A stretch of 64,000 bases of DNA from Paraglaciecola sp. MB-3u-78 (GTDB taxonomy: Bacteria; Pseudomonadota; Gammaproteobacteria; Enterobacterales; Alteromonadaceae). Where the stretch lies: contig NZ_PJCF01000003.1 of NCBI RefSeq assembly GCF_002835935.1, positions 372,001 through 436,000 on the forward strand, written 5' to 3'. Of the stretch, positions 17,873 through 27,974 are shown one piece after another (the stretch's first letter is position 1; each line of letters begins with the position of its first letter). The notes below the pieces were generated by a model. The model searched no databases. It was not told where the DNA came from and was given only the letters and a program-made list of their open reading frames with translations. Position numbers and translations under genes: made by a program.

Positions 17873-18371
17873 TAATACCAGCCGCTCTGCTCTGCTGAGC
17901 AGTGATCAAGAAGTACTGAGTTTTGTCCTCGATGGGGAAGAATATGGCGTGGATATATTAGCAGTCAAAGAAATTCGTGTCTGGTCAAAAGTCACCAATA
18001 TCCCCAATGCTCCCAATTATCTAAAAGGGGTGATTAATTTACGCGGCACAATCATCCCTATCGTTGATTTGAGCGAACGTTTTCAACGCCCGCCAAAAAG
18101 TTATAACGACACCACAGTGGTGATTGTTTTGCATACTCGCATAGATGAAAAAGAAATAGTGGTCGGCATAGTCGTTGATGCCGTGTCAGACGTTTACAAA
18201 TTGGATAAAAAAGATATACGAGAAGCACCAAACTTTGGTAGCAATATAGACCAACGGTTTATCACTGGCATGGCCACAATCAAAGACAATATCGTTATTT
18301 TACTTAACACCACAAAACTGTTAGATGCCGAACACTTGTACAACGTAATCAACCAAGTTAGGGCGGTGTAG
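17850..18371 (+). CDS. cheW: CheW coupling protein 2
   Basis: 173 residues, CheW domain with EVLSFVLDGEEYGVDILAVK, LKGVINLRGTIIPIVDLS and GIVVDAVSDVYKL. It overlaps the preceding cheW by 23 bp from the ATG at 17850 (or 14 bp from the ATG at 17859), which implies translational coupling. Two CheW proteins in one operon suggests different partners in the array (kinase-linked and free CheW rings). The two are clearly homologous but well diverged. Confidence 0.92.
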   Translation: MKTMLNTDNTSRSALLSSDQEVLSFVLDGEEYGVDILAVKEIRVWSKVTNIPNAPNYLKGVINLRGTIIPIVDLSERFQRPPKSYNDTTVVIVLHTRIDEKEIVVGIVVDAVSDVYKLDKKDIREAPNFGSNIDQRFITGMATIKDNIVILLNTTKLLDAEHLYNVINQVRAV

Positions 18372-18419
18372 CACAATGTCCTAATACCTTGGTTTTACCC
18401 ATCCAATACTCGTTGAACA

Positions 18420-18435
18420 AAACCTAATTAGGTTT
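18420..18435. repeat. 16-bp palindrome before the globin receptor gene
   Basis: AAACCTAATTAGGTTT is a perfect palindrome in the 96-bp gap between cheW2 and the receptor gene. It could be an operator or an mRNA hairpin that sets the different expression of the receptor. Confidence 0.6.
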
Positions 18436-18467
18436 ACAAATATATCATATGACTTTAAGGAACTTTT

Positions 18468-21400
18468 ATGACACCCACACATATAGAACTGGTGCGCCAA
18501 AGCTGGAACAGATTGGAGTTAACAGCAGACGACTCTGCAGGGGTTTTTTATAACACCTTATTCGAGTTGGATCCTGAATTGGAATCTTTGTTTAGTGAGG
18601 ACATGAAACTCCAAGGTGAAAAATTGATGGCTATGCTTGGCAAAGCAGTAAGTCTCTTAGACGACTTGGACACACTACTGCCATTTTTGCATGAGCTAGG
18701 GGAAAGTCGAGCCAAACACAATGTAAAAGAGACAAGTTATCGTACCTTTGCACAAGCGTGGTTAAAAACCCTTGAAAGCGGTTTAGGCAGCCACTTTGAT
18801 AAGCAGACAAAGGATGCATGGGTGTCTGCCTATATCATTTTGTCTTCCAACTTGACCAAGCCCGCACCTGCAGTGGTTGAGATCCCCGTTTCACAGGCAC
18901 AAGAGGCCTTCAATATTGAGGGGGACTTCATGAGTAAACCTGAGAACGCAAATGCTGCATTTTTCAAAGGAGCAATAGACCAGTCTGGCACAGCTTCTGT
19001 AATGGTTGACCGTCAGTTAAACGTTACGTATGCGAACGAGGCCACCTTAAAGTTGTTAAAGGAGCATGAAGCCACTTTTCAGATAAAATATCCAGGGTTT
19101 AAGGCCGATTCAATTGTTGGCAGTTGCATAGACTCATTTCACACAAAACCGTCTCACCAACGAAGTCTGTTAAGTGATCCAAATAACCTGCCATGGGTCA
19201 CTGATATAAAGGTTGAACATCTGACCTTTGAACTCAATGTCACCGCCATTTTTGATGAGAATAATCAATACATAGGTAACGCACTGGAGTGGCAGGATGT
19301 AACGGCCATGCGAGAATCAAGCGACAAAGCAGTCCAATTGCAGGGCGCTATCGATCAGTCAGGTACTCCTCAAGTTATGATCAACCGTGATTTTATTATC
19401 ACTTACGCTAACAAAGCGACACTTGATCTGATGCAAAAACACGAACCAACTTTTCAGAAAAAATACCCGGGATTTAGTGCTTCAGCAGAAAAAATCATGG
19501 GCACCTGCATCGATGTTTTCCATGCCAATCCTGCTCATCAACGCAAACTACTTAACGACCCCAGTAACTTGCCCTGGAAAACAGATATTACCGTTGAACA
19601 TCTGCGCTTTGAATTAAACGTGACAGCGATAAATGACGCGGCTGGAAACTACATCGGCAATTCACTGGAATGGCAAGATGTCACCAATGTCCGCGAGCAA
19701 GAAAACAAAACGGCTCAGTTACAAGGTGCCATTGACCAGTCTGGTACCGCTCAGGTTATGATAGACCGTGATTTTATTATCACTTACGCTAACCAAGCGA
19801 CACTTGATCTGATGCAAAAACACGAACCAACCTTTCAGAAAAAATACCCGGGATTTAGTGCTTCAGCAGAAAAAATTATGGGCACCTGCATCGATGTTTT
19901 CCATGCCAATCCTGCTCATCAACGCAAACTGCTTAACGACCCCAGTAACTTACCCTGGACAACAGATATTACCGTTGAACATCTGCGCTTTGAATTAAAC
20001 GTGACAGCAATAAATGACGCATCCGGAAATTACATCGGCAATTCACTGGAATGGTTGGACGTAACTGAAGCGAGACTAAGAGCCACTGAAGTAGGGCGCC
20101 TTAGTTCTGCCGTTGAAGGCATGACAACGAATGTCATGATGGCGGATACCAAAGGCAATATTGTCTATATGAATCCGTCTGTCGAAGCGATGTTCCGTAG
20201 ACGCGAAATGCAGCTGCGTACTGCCCTTCCCGCTTTTAATGCCGACAAAATTATCGGTACAAATTTTGACGCATTTCACAAAAACCCAGCCCATCAGCAG
20301 AACTTGTTAGGCAATCCGGCTAACTTGCCTTTTAATGTAGATATAGCGGTTGCAGGCTTGGAGTTTAACCTCACCGCCATCGCCCTCCAAGACCAGGAAG
20401 GTACACATTTAGGCACAGCCGTGCAGTGGATAGATAGCACAGAAGAGAAAGATGCGCAGCGACAAATTGAAGGTTTAATTACCGCAGCTATTCGTGGTGA
20501 ACTGGATACCCGTATCAATACTGAGGAATATCAGGGCTTTATGAAAGTGTTGGGGGAAAACATTAATAAACTAATGGATAATATTGTCGAACCCATCACC
20601 TCTGCAATTAACGTCACACAGGGACTCGCTAAAGGCGACTTGAGTCAAAATATGGACGGTGAGTACGGGGGGGAATTCCTGGCACTGGCAAATGCGGTCA
20701 ATGAATCGATGAACAACCTGCGTAATATGGTTGGTGAGATAAGAAATGCATCGACTAATGTGTTTTCTGCTGCAAGAGAAATTGCCCAAGGTAACAACGA
20801 TCTAAGCCAGCGCACCGAAGCACAAGCCGCGAGTCTGGAACAGACTGCCTCGGCGATGGAAGAACTTACCACCACAGTGCAACTAAATGCTGAAAATGCC
20901 AACGAGGCGGCCAAACTGTCTACGGGTGTAATGGAAAAAGCCAGCAACGGCAGTGAAGTGGTGGTCAATGCCGTTGGCGCAATGCAAGAAATTGACAAGT
21001 CCAGCACCCAGATAGCCGATATCATAGGGGTTATCGATGAGATTGCTTTTCAGACTAATTTACTAGCCTTAAACGCGGCGGTAGAAGCAGCCAGAGCGGG
21101 TGAGCAGGGACGTGGTTTTGCGGTGGTAGCGGCCGAAGTACGTAATTTGGCCCAGCGCAGCGCAGCAGCAGCCAAAGAGATAAAAGGTCTCATCAAAAAC
21201 AGTGTTGCAGCAGTAGGTAAAGGCACTATGTTAGTGGATGAAACCGGCAAAACCTTTGCTGAGTTAGTCAAGGCGGTGCAAGAAGTGGTGGTGATGATTT
21301 CAGACATTGCTAGCGCTAGTAAAGAGCAATCCGCAGGCATTACTGAAGTCAGTCAGGCAGTGGCGCAGATGGATGAAATTACCCAGCAAAACGCAGCGCT

Positions 21401-21632
21401 GGTGGAAGAAGCAACGGCCTCCAGTAAAGCCATGGAAGAACAATCACAGGAACTCATTGAGCAAGTCTCCTTCTTTCAAACTGACGAGCATCAAGATGCC
21501 ATAGTGGCGCCAATTACAGGCCATCGTGCATCCGCGCCAGTTGCATCGCGACGCGCTGCCCCTAGCGCCAAGCGAGCCAGCACTACAAACCAACGTAAAG
21601 TGGCAGGAAACGAAAAGTGGGAAGAGTTTTAA
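18468..21632 (+). CDS. Soluble globin-PAS(x4)-MCP chemoreceptor with CheR-tether tail
   Basis: A 1,054-residue cytoplasmic receptor; no membrane segment. Residues 1-131 form a globin domain ([19 protein letters not shown], then [13 protein letters not shown]). Where related globins have the proximal His (LGxRH.x.GV) it reads [10 protein letters not shown], putting Arg81 at the expected place and His84 three on. Four PAS domains follow (about 160-285, 288-412, 415-540, 541-660), each with a YAN/YMN core and a final W-x-D-V/S-T. PAS2 and PAS3 are almost identical (period 127 residues, 381 bp). A HAMP-like segment precedes the MCP signalling domain ([20 protein letters not shown]). The C-terminus is NEKWEEF, like the xWxxF peptide that tethers CheR and CheB. 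It may sense O2/NO, redox or a small ligand; not determinable here. Confidence 0.9.
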   Translation: MTPTHIELVRQSWNRLELTADDSAGVFYNTLFELDPELESLFSEDMKLQGEKLMAMLGKAVSLLDDLDTLLPFLHELGESRAKHNVKETSYRTFAQAWLKTLESGLGSHFDKQTKDAWVSAYIILSSNLTKPAPAVVEIPVSQAQEAFNIEGDFMSKPENANAAFFKGAIDQSGTASVMVDRQLNVTYANEATLKLLKEHEATFQIKYPGFKADSIVGSCIDSFHTKPSHQRSLLSDPNNLPWVTDIKVEHLTFELNVTAIFDENNQYIGNALEWQDVTAMRESSDKAVQLQGAIDQSGTPQVMINRDFIITYANKATLDLMQKHEPTFQKKYPGFSASAEKIMGTCIDVFHANPAHQRKLLNDPSNLPWKTDITVEHLRFELNVTAINDAAGNYIGNSLEWQDVTNVREQENKTAQLQGAIDQSGTAQVMIDRDFIITYANQATLDLMQKHEPTFQKKYPGFSASAEKIMGTCIDVFHANPAHQRKLLNDPSNLPWTTDITVEHLRFELNVTAINDASGNYIGNSLEWLDVTEARLRATEVGRLSSAVEGMTTNVMMADTKGNIVYMNPSVEAMFRRREMQLRTALPAFNADKIIGTNFDAFHKNPAHQQNLLGNPANLPFNVDIAVAGLEFNLTAIALQDQEGTHLGTAVQWIDSTEEKDAQRQIEGLITAAIRGELDTRINTEEYQGFMKVLGENINKLMDNIVEPITSAINVTQGLAKGDLSQNMDGEYGGEFLALANAVNESMNNLRNMVGEIRNASTNVFSAAREIAQGNNDLSQRTEAQAASLEQTASAMEELTTTVQLNAENANEAAKLSTGVMEKASNGSEVVVNAVGAMQEIDKSSTQIADIIGVIDEIAFQTNLLALNAAVEAARAGEQGRGFAVVAAEVRNLAQRSAAAAKEIKGLIKNSVAAVGKGTMLVDETGKTFAELVKAVQEVVVMISDIASASKEQSAGITEVSQAVAQMDEITQQNAALVEEATASSKAMEEQSQELIEQVSFFQTDEHQDAIVAPITGHRASAPVASRRAAPSAKRASTTNQRKVAGNEKWEEF

Positions 21633-21642
21633 GCTCGTCTAT

Positions 21643-21662
21643 GCGGCAGCTTAAGCTGCCGC
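21643..21662. repeat. 20-bp perfect palindrome between the receptor and cheR genes
   Basis: GCGGCAGC-TTAA-GCTGCCGC makes a very stable hairpin 10 bp after the receptor stop codon, without a T-run. More likely an mRNA-stabilising or attenuating hairpin than a full terminator, since cheR follows in the same operon. Confidence 0.7.
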
Positions 21663-21757
21663 GAACCGTTCAGTCAAATCACCAAACACGAGGTTGCGTA
21701 TAATTAATTCACCGTGTAATTAGCATCAGGAAACTAGGTTTAAAGGGAAAGAAAATA

Positions 21758-22645
21758 GTGAGCACTAGGGTGAATAATGACAGATCCGCAGAATTTAGCT
21801 TAAGTGAAAAAGAATTCAGCTTTATCTGTAAACTAGTATATGAGCGCACCGGTATAGTTTTGGATGAGCGTAAGCGCGAAATGGTTTATCGCCGTCTGAT
21901 GCGCCGTACCAGAGATTTAAAACTCGCTAGTTTTAAAGCGTACTGCCAGCTTTTACAACAAAATAATGAGGGTGAGTTAACGAGCTTTATCAATGCGATA
22001 ACGACCAATTTAACCAGTTTTTTCCGTGAGATGCATCATTTTGAGCACCTAACTGAGCAGTTTTTACCTGAGCATATCCAACACTATGCTCACACCCGCA
22101 AGCTTAGAGTTTGGTCTGCTGCCTGTTCTACGGGTGAAGAACCTTACAGTCTTGCAATTACGTTGTTGCAGTCTATGCCTGCTCTTATAAACAATTGGAA
22201 CGTGAAAATTCTGGCCACAGATTTAGACACCGATGTGCTTGCCACCGCGCAGCGAGGTGTATACCAAGCCGAGAGTATAAAAGCGTTGCCTGAATCAGTC
22301 AGGAAAAAGTGGTTTTTACGTGGCGATGAAGTCAATGCAGGCAATATTAAAGTAGTACAAAAGCTGGCAGATTTAATCACTTTTATGCCGTTAAATTTGT
22401 TGGAAAACTGGCCTATGCGGGGGCCGTTTGATGTGATCATGTGTCGCAACGTACTTATTTATTTTGACCGACCAACACAGGCTAAACTGATCCAGCGTTT
22501 TTACCAGATGCTTCGCCCTGGGGGAATATTGATGCTGGGGCACAGCGAGAGTCTGCCTAAAGATAACACCGTATTCGACATGCTAGGGCGCACTATTTTT
22601 GCAAAAAAAAGCAGCCCTGATTTACACACAGTGGAGGCATTATGA
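21758..22645 (+). CDS. cheR: Chemotaxis protein methyltransferase CheR
   Basis: A 295-residue SAM-dependent methyltransferase that methylates glutamates on receptors. It has the N-terminal helical domain (FSFICKLVYERTGIVL), the SAM site WSAACSTGEEPYSLA, the ILATDLDTDVLATA block and IMCRNVLIYFD. The start is a GTG preceded by AAAGGGAAAG. The stop overlaps the cheD start (ATGA), showing coupling. Its beta-subdomain could bind the KWEEF tail of the globin-PAS receptor encoded just upstream. Confidence 0.94.
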   Translation: MSTRVNNDRSAEFSLSEKEFSFICKLVYERTGIVLDERKREMVYRRLMRRTRDLKLASFKAYCQLLQQNNEGELTSFINAITTNLTSFFREMHHFEHLTEQFLPEHIQHYAHTRKLRVWSAACSTGEEPYSLAITLLQSMPALINNWNVKILATDLDTDVLATAQRGVYQAESIKALPESVRKKWFLRGDEVNAGNIKVVQKLADLITFMPLNLLENWPMRGPFDVIMCRNVLIYFDRPTQAKLIQRFYQMLRPGGILMLGHSESLPKDNTVFDMLGRTIFAKKSSPDLHTVEAL

Positions 22646-23292
22646 ACATGCTGTCTAGAGACGCACTCCCTCTGCCTAAAACCTGCATTCGAGGTTTTGA
22701 GCACGTTAATCGTTATCTGGATAGACAAACGCAAAAATTTGTTGCCAAAATATTGCCCGGTGAATATTACGTCAGTCGCGACGATGAATTAATTGCTACC
22801 ACCTTAGGGTCCTGCGTATCGGCCTGCATTTGGGATGAATTCGCCGGTATTGGAGGGATGAATCATTTTATGTTGCCCTTGACCAAGAAGCCAAGCCATG
22901 AAGTTAGCTGGGGCAATGTTGAAAGCGACGCCACACGTTATGGCAACTACGCCATGGAGTATTTGATTAACGGGATATTAAAAAATGGTGGGCAACGGAA
23001 AAATCTCAAATGCAAGGTTTTTGGTGGTGGCAAAATAATTCAAAATATGGGTGACGTTGGCCAAAAAAACTGTGATTTTGTGCTGCACTACCTATCACTT
23101 GAGATGATATCCATTATTGCCCACGATTTAGGTAGCACGTGTCCACGCAAGATAGTTTTTAATCCACTAAATGGCAAGGTACAAATGCTAAGGATTCTTC
23201 ACATGCACAACGATACTATTTTAGCCCGCGAACGTGACTACCAGAAAGTTATTGATAAGCCACCAGTGGGAGGTGATGTTGAGCTTTTTTAG
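22642..23292 (+). CDS. cheD: Chemoreceptor glutamine deamidase CheD
   Basis: 216 residues. The catalytic Cys is in TLGSCVSACIWD and the catalytic His in GGMNHFMLP, both typical of CheD, which deamidates receptor glutamines. A 40-residue N-terminal extension precedes the domain. The C-terminus, PPVGGDVELF, ends in a hexapeptide shared exactly with the MCP-like protein two genes downstream. It overlaps cheR by 4 bp. No CheC gene is seen in the operon, so the tail may serve another interaction. Confidence 0.93.
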   Translation: MNMLSRDALPLPKTCIRGFEHVNRYLDRQTQKFVAKILPGEYYVSRDDELIATTLGSCVSACIWDEFAGIGGMNHFMLPLTKKPSHEVSWGNVESDATRYGNYAMEYLINGILKNGGQRKNLKCKVFGGGKIIQNMGDVGQKNCDFVLHYLSLEMISIIAHDLGSTCPRKIVFNPLNGKVQMLRILHMHNDTILARERDYQKVIDKPPVGGDVELF

Positions 23293-23333
23293 GCTAGTTA
23301 TCGGGTGGCTAATGACGGCTGGATCTGCAACCA

Positions 23334-24392
23334 TTGATTAAAGTATTGATTGTCGATGATTCCCTGCTTTTCCGAAAATTATTGAGCGAGATCCTTTGTC
23401 AAGACCCTCGCATTAAAGTAATAGGGACCGCGAGTGATCCAATTGAGGCGCGGGCAAAAATAAAACGCCTTAATCCCGACGTGATCACTCTGGATATTGA
23501 GATGCCACGTATGGATGGCCTAACGTTTCTGGAAAATATCATTCGTCTGCGTCCCATGCCTGTAGTTATGATCTCAACCCTCACAGAACAAGGTGCAGAC
23601 AGAACGATGCAAGCAATGCACATGGGTGCGGTCGATTTTATCGCCAAACCCAAACTAAAAGTGGTCACCGAGTTGCAGGCCCTGGCTGAAGTGATCACCC
23701 GCAAAATAAAGCAGGCTGCCACTGCCAATATAGCGGCACTGATCCGAAACAGGCAAAACCAACAACGATTGCAAGCAGAGTCTATTCCAGTACTGGAATA
23801 TCCTAACAAAAAAATTGACTTGATTTCCATAGGTGCCTCTACAGGTGGCACCGAGGCAATCAAACAAATTTTGCTTACACTACCTGACAAGATGCCACCT
23901 ATTCTTGTTGTACAACATATGCCGCCAGGTTTTACCTATCGTTTTGCCAAAGCATTAAACAAGCTGGTTAACCTGATAGTAAAAGAATTTAATCAACCTG
24001 AAGAGGACTTGTTAGTTAATCATGTCTATATCGCTAACGGCGCTGAGCATATGACAGTACAAAAGTCGGCAGGCAAGTACCGGCTGATGTGCGACACATC
24101 ACCTCCTGTTAACCGTCACAGACCCTCCGTTGACGTGTTGTTCAACTCTGTTGCCCAGTCCTGCAAACACAAAGCGATAGGCGTCATTCTGACTGGAATG
24201 GGCATGGATGGGGCAGCTGGAATGAAAAACATGCGTAGCGCTGGTGCTATGACGATTGCCCAAGATCAAGATAGCAGTGTGGTGTGGGGTATGCCGCGAA
24301 TAGCAATTGAGCAGGATGCTGCTGTGCAAGTACTTCCCCTGGAAGAGATAGGCCACCAATTGGTGATGCAATGCTCCAACAAAATCAACTAA
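23334..24392 (+). CDS. cheB: Chemoreceptor methylesterase CheB
   Basis: 352 residues. A receiver domain (VDDSLLF, phospho-acceptor Asp54 in TLDIEMPRMDG) is fused through a linker to the CheB methylesterase. The catalytic triad is visible: Ser in SIGASTGGTEAIK, His in VVQHMPPGF, Asp in TGMGMDGA. It removes receptor methyl groups under CheA control. The probable start is TTG at 23334, since an in-frame stop lies just upstream (23313) and no ATG is available. The weak start may keep CheB low. Confidence 0.93.
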   Translation: MIKVLIVDDSLLFRKLLSEILCQDPRIKVIGTASDPIEARAKIKRLNPDVITLDIEMPRMDGLTFLENIIRLRPMPVVMISTLTEQGADRTMQAMHMGAVDFIAKPKLKVVTELQALAEVITRKIKQAATANIAALIRNRQNQQRLQAESIPVLEYPNKKIDLISIGASTGGTEAIKQILLTLPDKMPPILVVQHMPPGFTYRFAKALNKLVNLIVKEFNQPEEDLLVNHVYIANGAEHMTVQKSAGKYRLMCDTSPPVNRHRPSVDVLFNSVAQSCKHKAIGVILTGMGMDGAAGMKNMRSAGAMTIAQDQDSSVVWGMPRIAIEQDAAVQVLPLEEIGHQLVMQCSNKIN

Positions 24393-24401
24393 AAAAAAGA
24401 A

Positions 24402-25649
24402 ATGGATCACACAATGACATATTCGAAAATTGCCGCACCAAGTTACATGGATAAAATCAAACTATCGAGGTTACCTCTGTTCACCTCATTATTAAGTTTG
24501 TTTTTAGTTGCCTTCACAATTAACCATGCAATACATTTCACCGCCTTGGCGGTAACTGTGGGTATATGGATAATACATATTATACGCGATAGTTCTTCAC
24601 AACACTTTGCTGACCAATTACTTAGTATGAGTAAAACAACACAATATGAAACAGGGCATCAACTTGACGTGATTGGCACACAGCTGGAACATATAATGGG
24701 TGCTGAAACACAACAGATAAACGAGGATATTGACCGTATCCAGATCCTTTTGTCCGACGCCGTTGTTTTGTTGCAAAACAGCTTTAGTGAAGTGGCTAAT
24801 CAAACCAGTCATCAAAGCTCAATTGCATCAGACCTTGTTCATAATCTTACCGGTAATGACAATAAAAGTAATGAAGTGACTGAAACCATGAATATGGCCA
24901 ATTTCATCCTCAAAGCAGACAGCATCATTGGGCATTATGTGGATTTATTGGTGGATATTAGTGAAAAAAGTCTTGGTGCAATCCCTAAAATAAATCATAT
25001 GGCTAAACATATGGAAGGTATGTACAGCATTCTGGACAGTGTACAAAAACTGGCCGATCAAACTAATTTACTGGCGCTAAACGCTGCTATTGAAGCGGCC
25101 AGAGCAGGCGAAGCAGGCCGGGGGTTTGCTGTGGTGGCCAATGAAGTAAGAGCGCTTTCTGTTAACTCGTCAACCTTGAATGAACAAATACGCTTAAAAA
25201 TTCAAGAGACTAGAGAAAGTATGATCGAGGTCAGTGATGTAGTGAACAGTATTGCCACGTTGGACATGAATAGCGCCATCGCAGACAAAAAAAATATTGA
25301 CAAAATGTTGGCTGAAGTTGAGGGCATTAATAACTCCACCAATAACATCGTCGTCGAACTTAAAGAAAGTAGCCATGTAATACAGAATGAAATTAAGAAT
25401 GCCATGCGTGCCTTACAATTCGAAGATATTGTCAATCAGCTTTCAACCCATATTCAGGCTCGTCTCATTCACATCAACGAGGTGGCCGTAGATGCATATC
25501 CAAAAAATCTGTATGGCGCAAAGAGTTTACATACACTGGTGGCGATGGCAGAAAAAATGACCCAGCTAAGGAATACATTCAACAGCCAAAAACTAGAGCG
25601 CAAAGTGGAACAAAACTCCATGGAAGAAGGTGACGTTGAGTTGTTCTAA
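24402..25649 (+). CDS. Membrane MCP-like protein without sensor or HAMP domain, GDVELF tail
   Basis: 415 residues. Two adjacent hydrophobic segments (about 26-40 and 45-62) form a hairpin with almost no periplasmic loop, so this is not a classic periplasmic sensor. The rest is a cytoplasmic coiled coil with the MCP tip [20 protein letters not shown] and then a segment [13 protein letters not shown], common in short MCP-like proteins of this operon type. It ends in EEGDVELF, the same last six residues as CheD. It may anchor the array to the membrane next to the soluble globin-PAS receptor. The start could also be the ATG at 24414. Confidence 0.85.
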   Translation: MDHTMTYSKIAAPSYMDKIKLSRLPLFTSLLSLFLVAFTINHAIHFTALAVTVGIWIIHIIRDSSSQHFADQLLSMSKTTQYETGHQLDVIGTQLEHIMGAETQQINEDIDRIQILLSDAVVLLQNSFSEVANQTSHQSSIASDLVHNLTGNDNKSNEVTETMNMANFILKADSIIGHYVDLLVDISEKSLGAIPKINHMAKHMEGMYSILDSVQKLADQTNLLALNAAIEAARAGEAGRGFAVVANEVRALSVNSSTLNEQIRLKIQETRESMIEVSDVVNSIATLDMNSAIADKKNIDKMLAEVEGINNSTNNIVVELKESSHVIQNEIKNAMRALQFEDIVNQLSTHIQARLIHINEVAVDAYPKNLYGAKSLHTLVAMAEKMTQLRNTFNSQKLERKVEQNSMEEGDVELF

Positions 25650-25810
25650 ATAATGAACTGCTACATAAGATAACTAACACGGGAACATTAATAACCAGAG
25701 TTTGGGGAACACTATGCATTTAATAATTCTACTTTATGTAAGCAAAGTGGTAAATGCGTAATTCGTTCGATAAAGACTCCATAAACTAAATAAGGATAAA
25801 TTTTTATCTC

Positions 25811-25975
25811 ATGAAAAACACTATAATGCATAATTACGTTGCGCCATTACACCAAAGAGAAACTGAGCGTTTAGAATCATTAAAAGCGACAAAGCTACTA
25901 GACTCAGATCACTCTAGTCGCTTTGATGATCTAACAGAACTTGCTACTACCGTTTTAAAGTATCTACTGCACTAA
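25811..25975 (+). pseudogene. 5' fragment of a GAF-GGDEF-EAL gene, cut by a frameshift
   Basis: ATG at 25811 (after AAGGA) opens a 54-residue frame, QRETERLESLKATKLLDSD then RFDDLTELATTVL, the usual lead-in to a GAF domain in GGDEF/EAL proteins. It stops at 25973-25975. In the frame of the downstream EAL gene, the GAF domain continues from 25957 (KVSTALISLLDSERQWF, then DEAFCSHAI). Loss of one T in the T-run at 25953-25956 explains the break. Either a real mutation or a homopolymer sequencing error. Confidence 0.75.
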
Positions 25976-26088
25976 TATCTCTTTTAGATTCCGAACGACA
26001 ATGGTTCTTATCCAATATTGGGCTAGGGGTTAAAGAGATACATAGGGATGAGGCATTTTGTTCTCATGCTATTCATGAAAAAGAATTA

Positions 26089-27666
26089 TTGATTGTAGAA
26101 GATACCCTCGCCAACCCTATATTCAAAATCCATCCAATGGTGACAGGAAAACCGTATATCCGATTTTATGCTGGTGCTGTGATCAGAGGAAACGATACCC
26201 TGCCACTGGGTACTTTCTGCATTATGGATCAGGTACCCCGAACACTTTGCGAACAGGAACGCCAATCTTTTTTATCCATGGCCAAGATAGTGCGACAAGA
26301 GGTAATCCAACCCGAAGAAGTATCCGTGCACAGGATGCGCAGTCAACTGAAGGAAAACAGAGACCCCTTAACCAATGCTTTTTTGAGTAACACTTTTTTT
26401 GAAAAAATAAACCAAGTATTATCAAAAAGTGTTAATAATCTAGAATATTATGTCTTGTGTTTAGAGTTTTCTGATATCGAATATATTGAGAACCATTATG
26501 GTTCTATTATTGCTAATAAGGTCATTTTGGAGATATCTGCAAGATTAAAACGTGGTATATCCAAAGTAGGTAAACATGTGTTTGGCAGAACCGAAAACAG
26601 GCACTTAGGTGTATTTATAGCCCTAAATATTGCTCAAGGTCCTGGTGTAAAGCTAATTAACGAAATCACAAGTCAATTGCTAGCATGTCTGGCAGGCCCC
26701 GTTAAAACATCGGTATATGAGATAACACCCAATATAAATATGGCCATCATTCAAGACAATTTTAAAGTATCTGCACCCAATGACGTTTATCTTATGGCAA
26801 AACTTTTTGTAAAAAATCTTCCACAAAAACCAGGAATTAACTCGGAAGTTGTCACTGACGATGTTAGGAAAAACGTATTGATGAAGTATGAGCTTACCCT
26901 AGATCTTAGTCAAAACTTAGCTCAACACAAGTTGCATATTGTTTACCAACCGAAGATTGATGCAAACAATGAGAGATTGGCAGGTCTGGAAGCACTGCTA
27001 AGATGGGATCACCACAAGCATGGCTTAGTGTCACCGCCTTCAATAATCGAAATTGCGAATAAATCGAATCTGACATACGAGTTAGAAAAATGGATTTTTA
27101 AAACAGTAATAAATCAAATAAAAGAGTGGAAAGATCAGGGATTTGATGTGCCACGTGTTTCTATTAATGTAACGGGGGTCACATTGCAGCACAAGGACTT
27201 TGTTAACTTTGTCTCTGAACTTCTTAACCAAAGCAATTTAAGTGGCGAAAATTTGGATATTGAAATTGTTGAGAACTCGTTGTTTGAAAATATTAATGCC
27301 GTTATCGACATAATGAATCAATTGCGCAAGATTGGAATATCATTTTCACTTGATGATTTTGGAACCGGTTTTTCTAATTTGGCTTATTTACAAGTATTAC
27401 CTATCAACTATTTAAAGATCGATAAGTCGTTTATCGATAACATAATTCAAGATAAACATGCGTATGCAATGTGCTCTGGGATCATCTCATTAGCTAATGG
27501 TCTGGGCTTGCAGACTGTTGCCGAAGGCGTTGAATCAGAATTCCAGATCATTGCCCTTAGAACCATGCGCTGTAATTTCATCCAAGGTTATTACTATTCC
27601 AAGCCCCTCAGAGTAATAGAATTAGAAAGAAAGTATTATAATGAAAGTCTTATAAAGTTGACTTAG
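26089..27666 (+). CDS. GAF-(degenerate GGDEF)-EAL protein, probable c-di-GMP phosphodiesterase, 5'-truncated by frameshift
   Basis: 525 residues from a TTG, but the true start was probably 25811 before a 1-nt loss (see the 5' fragment), giving about 618 residues. The rest of a GAF domain comes first (FYAGAVIRGNDTLPLGTFCIMD). A GGDEF-like domain follows that lacks the GGDEF signature (FGRTENRHLGVF), so it is not a cyclase. The EAL domain keeps the catalytic residues: LEALLRW, SINVTG, IEIVENS, LDDFGTGFSN, LKIDKSFI, AEGVESE and QGYYYSKPL. It would hydrolyse c-di-GMP. It is the last cargo gene before the right IS copy and may tie chemotaxis signalling to c-di-GMP. Confidence 0.82.
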   Translation: MIVEDTLANPIFKIHPMVTGKPYIRFYAGAVIRGNDTLPLGTFCIMDQVPRTLCEQERQSFLSMAKIVRQEVIQPEEVSVHRMRSQLKENRDPLTNAFLSNTFFEKINQVLSKSVNNLEYYVLCLEFSDIEYIENHYGSIIANKVILEISARLKRGISKVGKHVFGRTENRHLGVFIALNIAQGPGVKLINEITSQLLACLAGPVKTSVYEITPNINMAIIQDNFKVSAPNDVYLMAKLFVKNLPQKPGINSEVVTDDVRKNVLMKYELTLDLSQNLAQHKLHIVYQPKIDANNERLAGLEALLRWDHHKHGLVSPPSIIEIANKSNLTYELEKWIFKTVINQIKEWKDQGFDVPRVSINVTGVTLQHKDFVNFVSELLNQSNLSGENLDIEIVENSLFENINAVIDIMNQLRKIGISFSLDDFGTGFSNLAYLQVLPINYLKIDKSFIDNIIQDKHAYAMCSGIISLANGLGLQTVAEGVESEFQIIALRTMRCNFIQGYYYSKPLRVIELERKYYNESLIKLT

Positions 27667-27745
27667 GATATGCGTTATTAAAAACCACAAGACAGTTAAC
27701 ATGGCGTGTATTAACGCTCCCTTGATGTCAACGTACTACCTGCCC

Positions 27746-27785
27746 ATTTGTGCTGATTTTCAGCACAAATAACGTTTTTATTTTT
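27746..27785 (+). terminator. Terminator after the EAL gene
   Basis: A perfect 10-bp stem ATTTGTGCTG / CAGCACAAAT with a 5-nt loop is followed four bases later by TTTTTATTTTT. It lies 80 bp after the stop codon and closes the cargo operon region. Confidence 0.75.
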
Positions 27786-27974
27786 CTCATACTACTAGTC
27801 CGTTGTGTTGAAGGTAGTCTAAAAGTGGCCCTCTTTTTGAAACTTGTATTTAAGTTTAGGACGCGCAAAATACGCGAGCCATTTATAAAAAGCCTTATGC
27901 TTGAAATCCCGCGTATATACCCGTGATCAATGAAAATGCTTGATTTTGTCTGGTTTGAGGATCAGGCTCTACAC

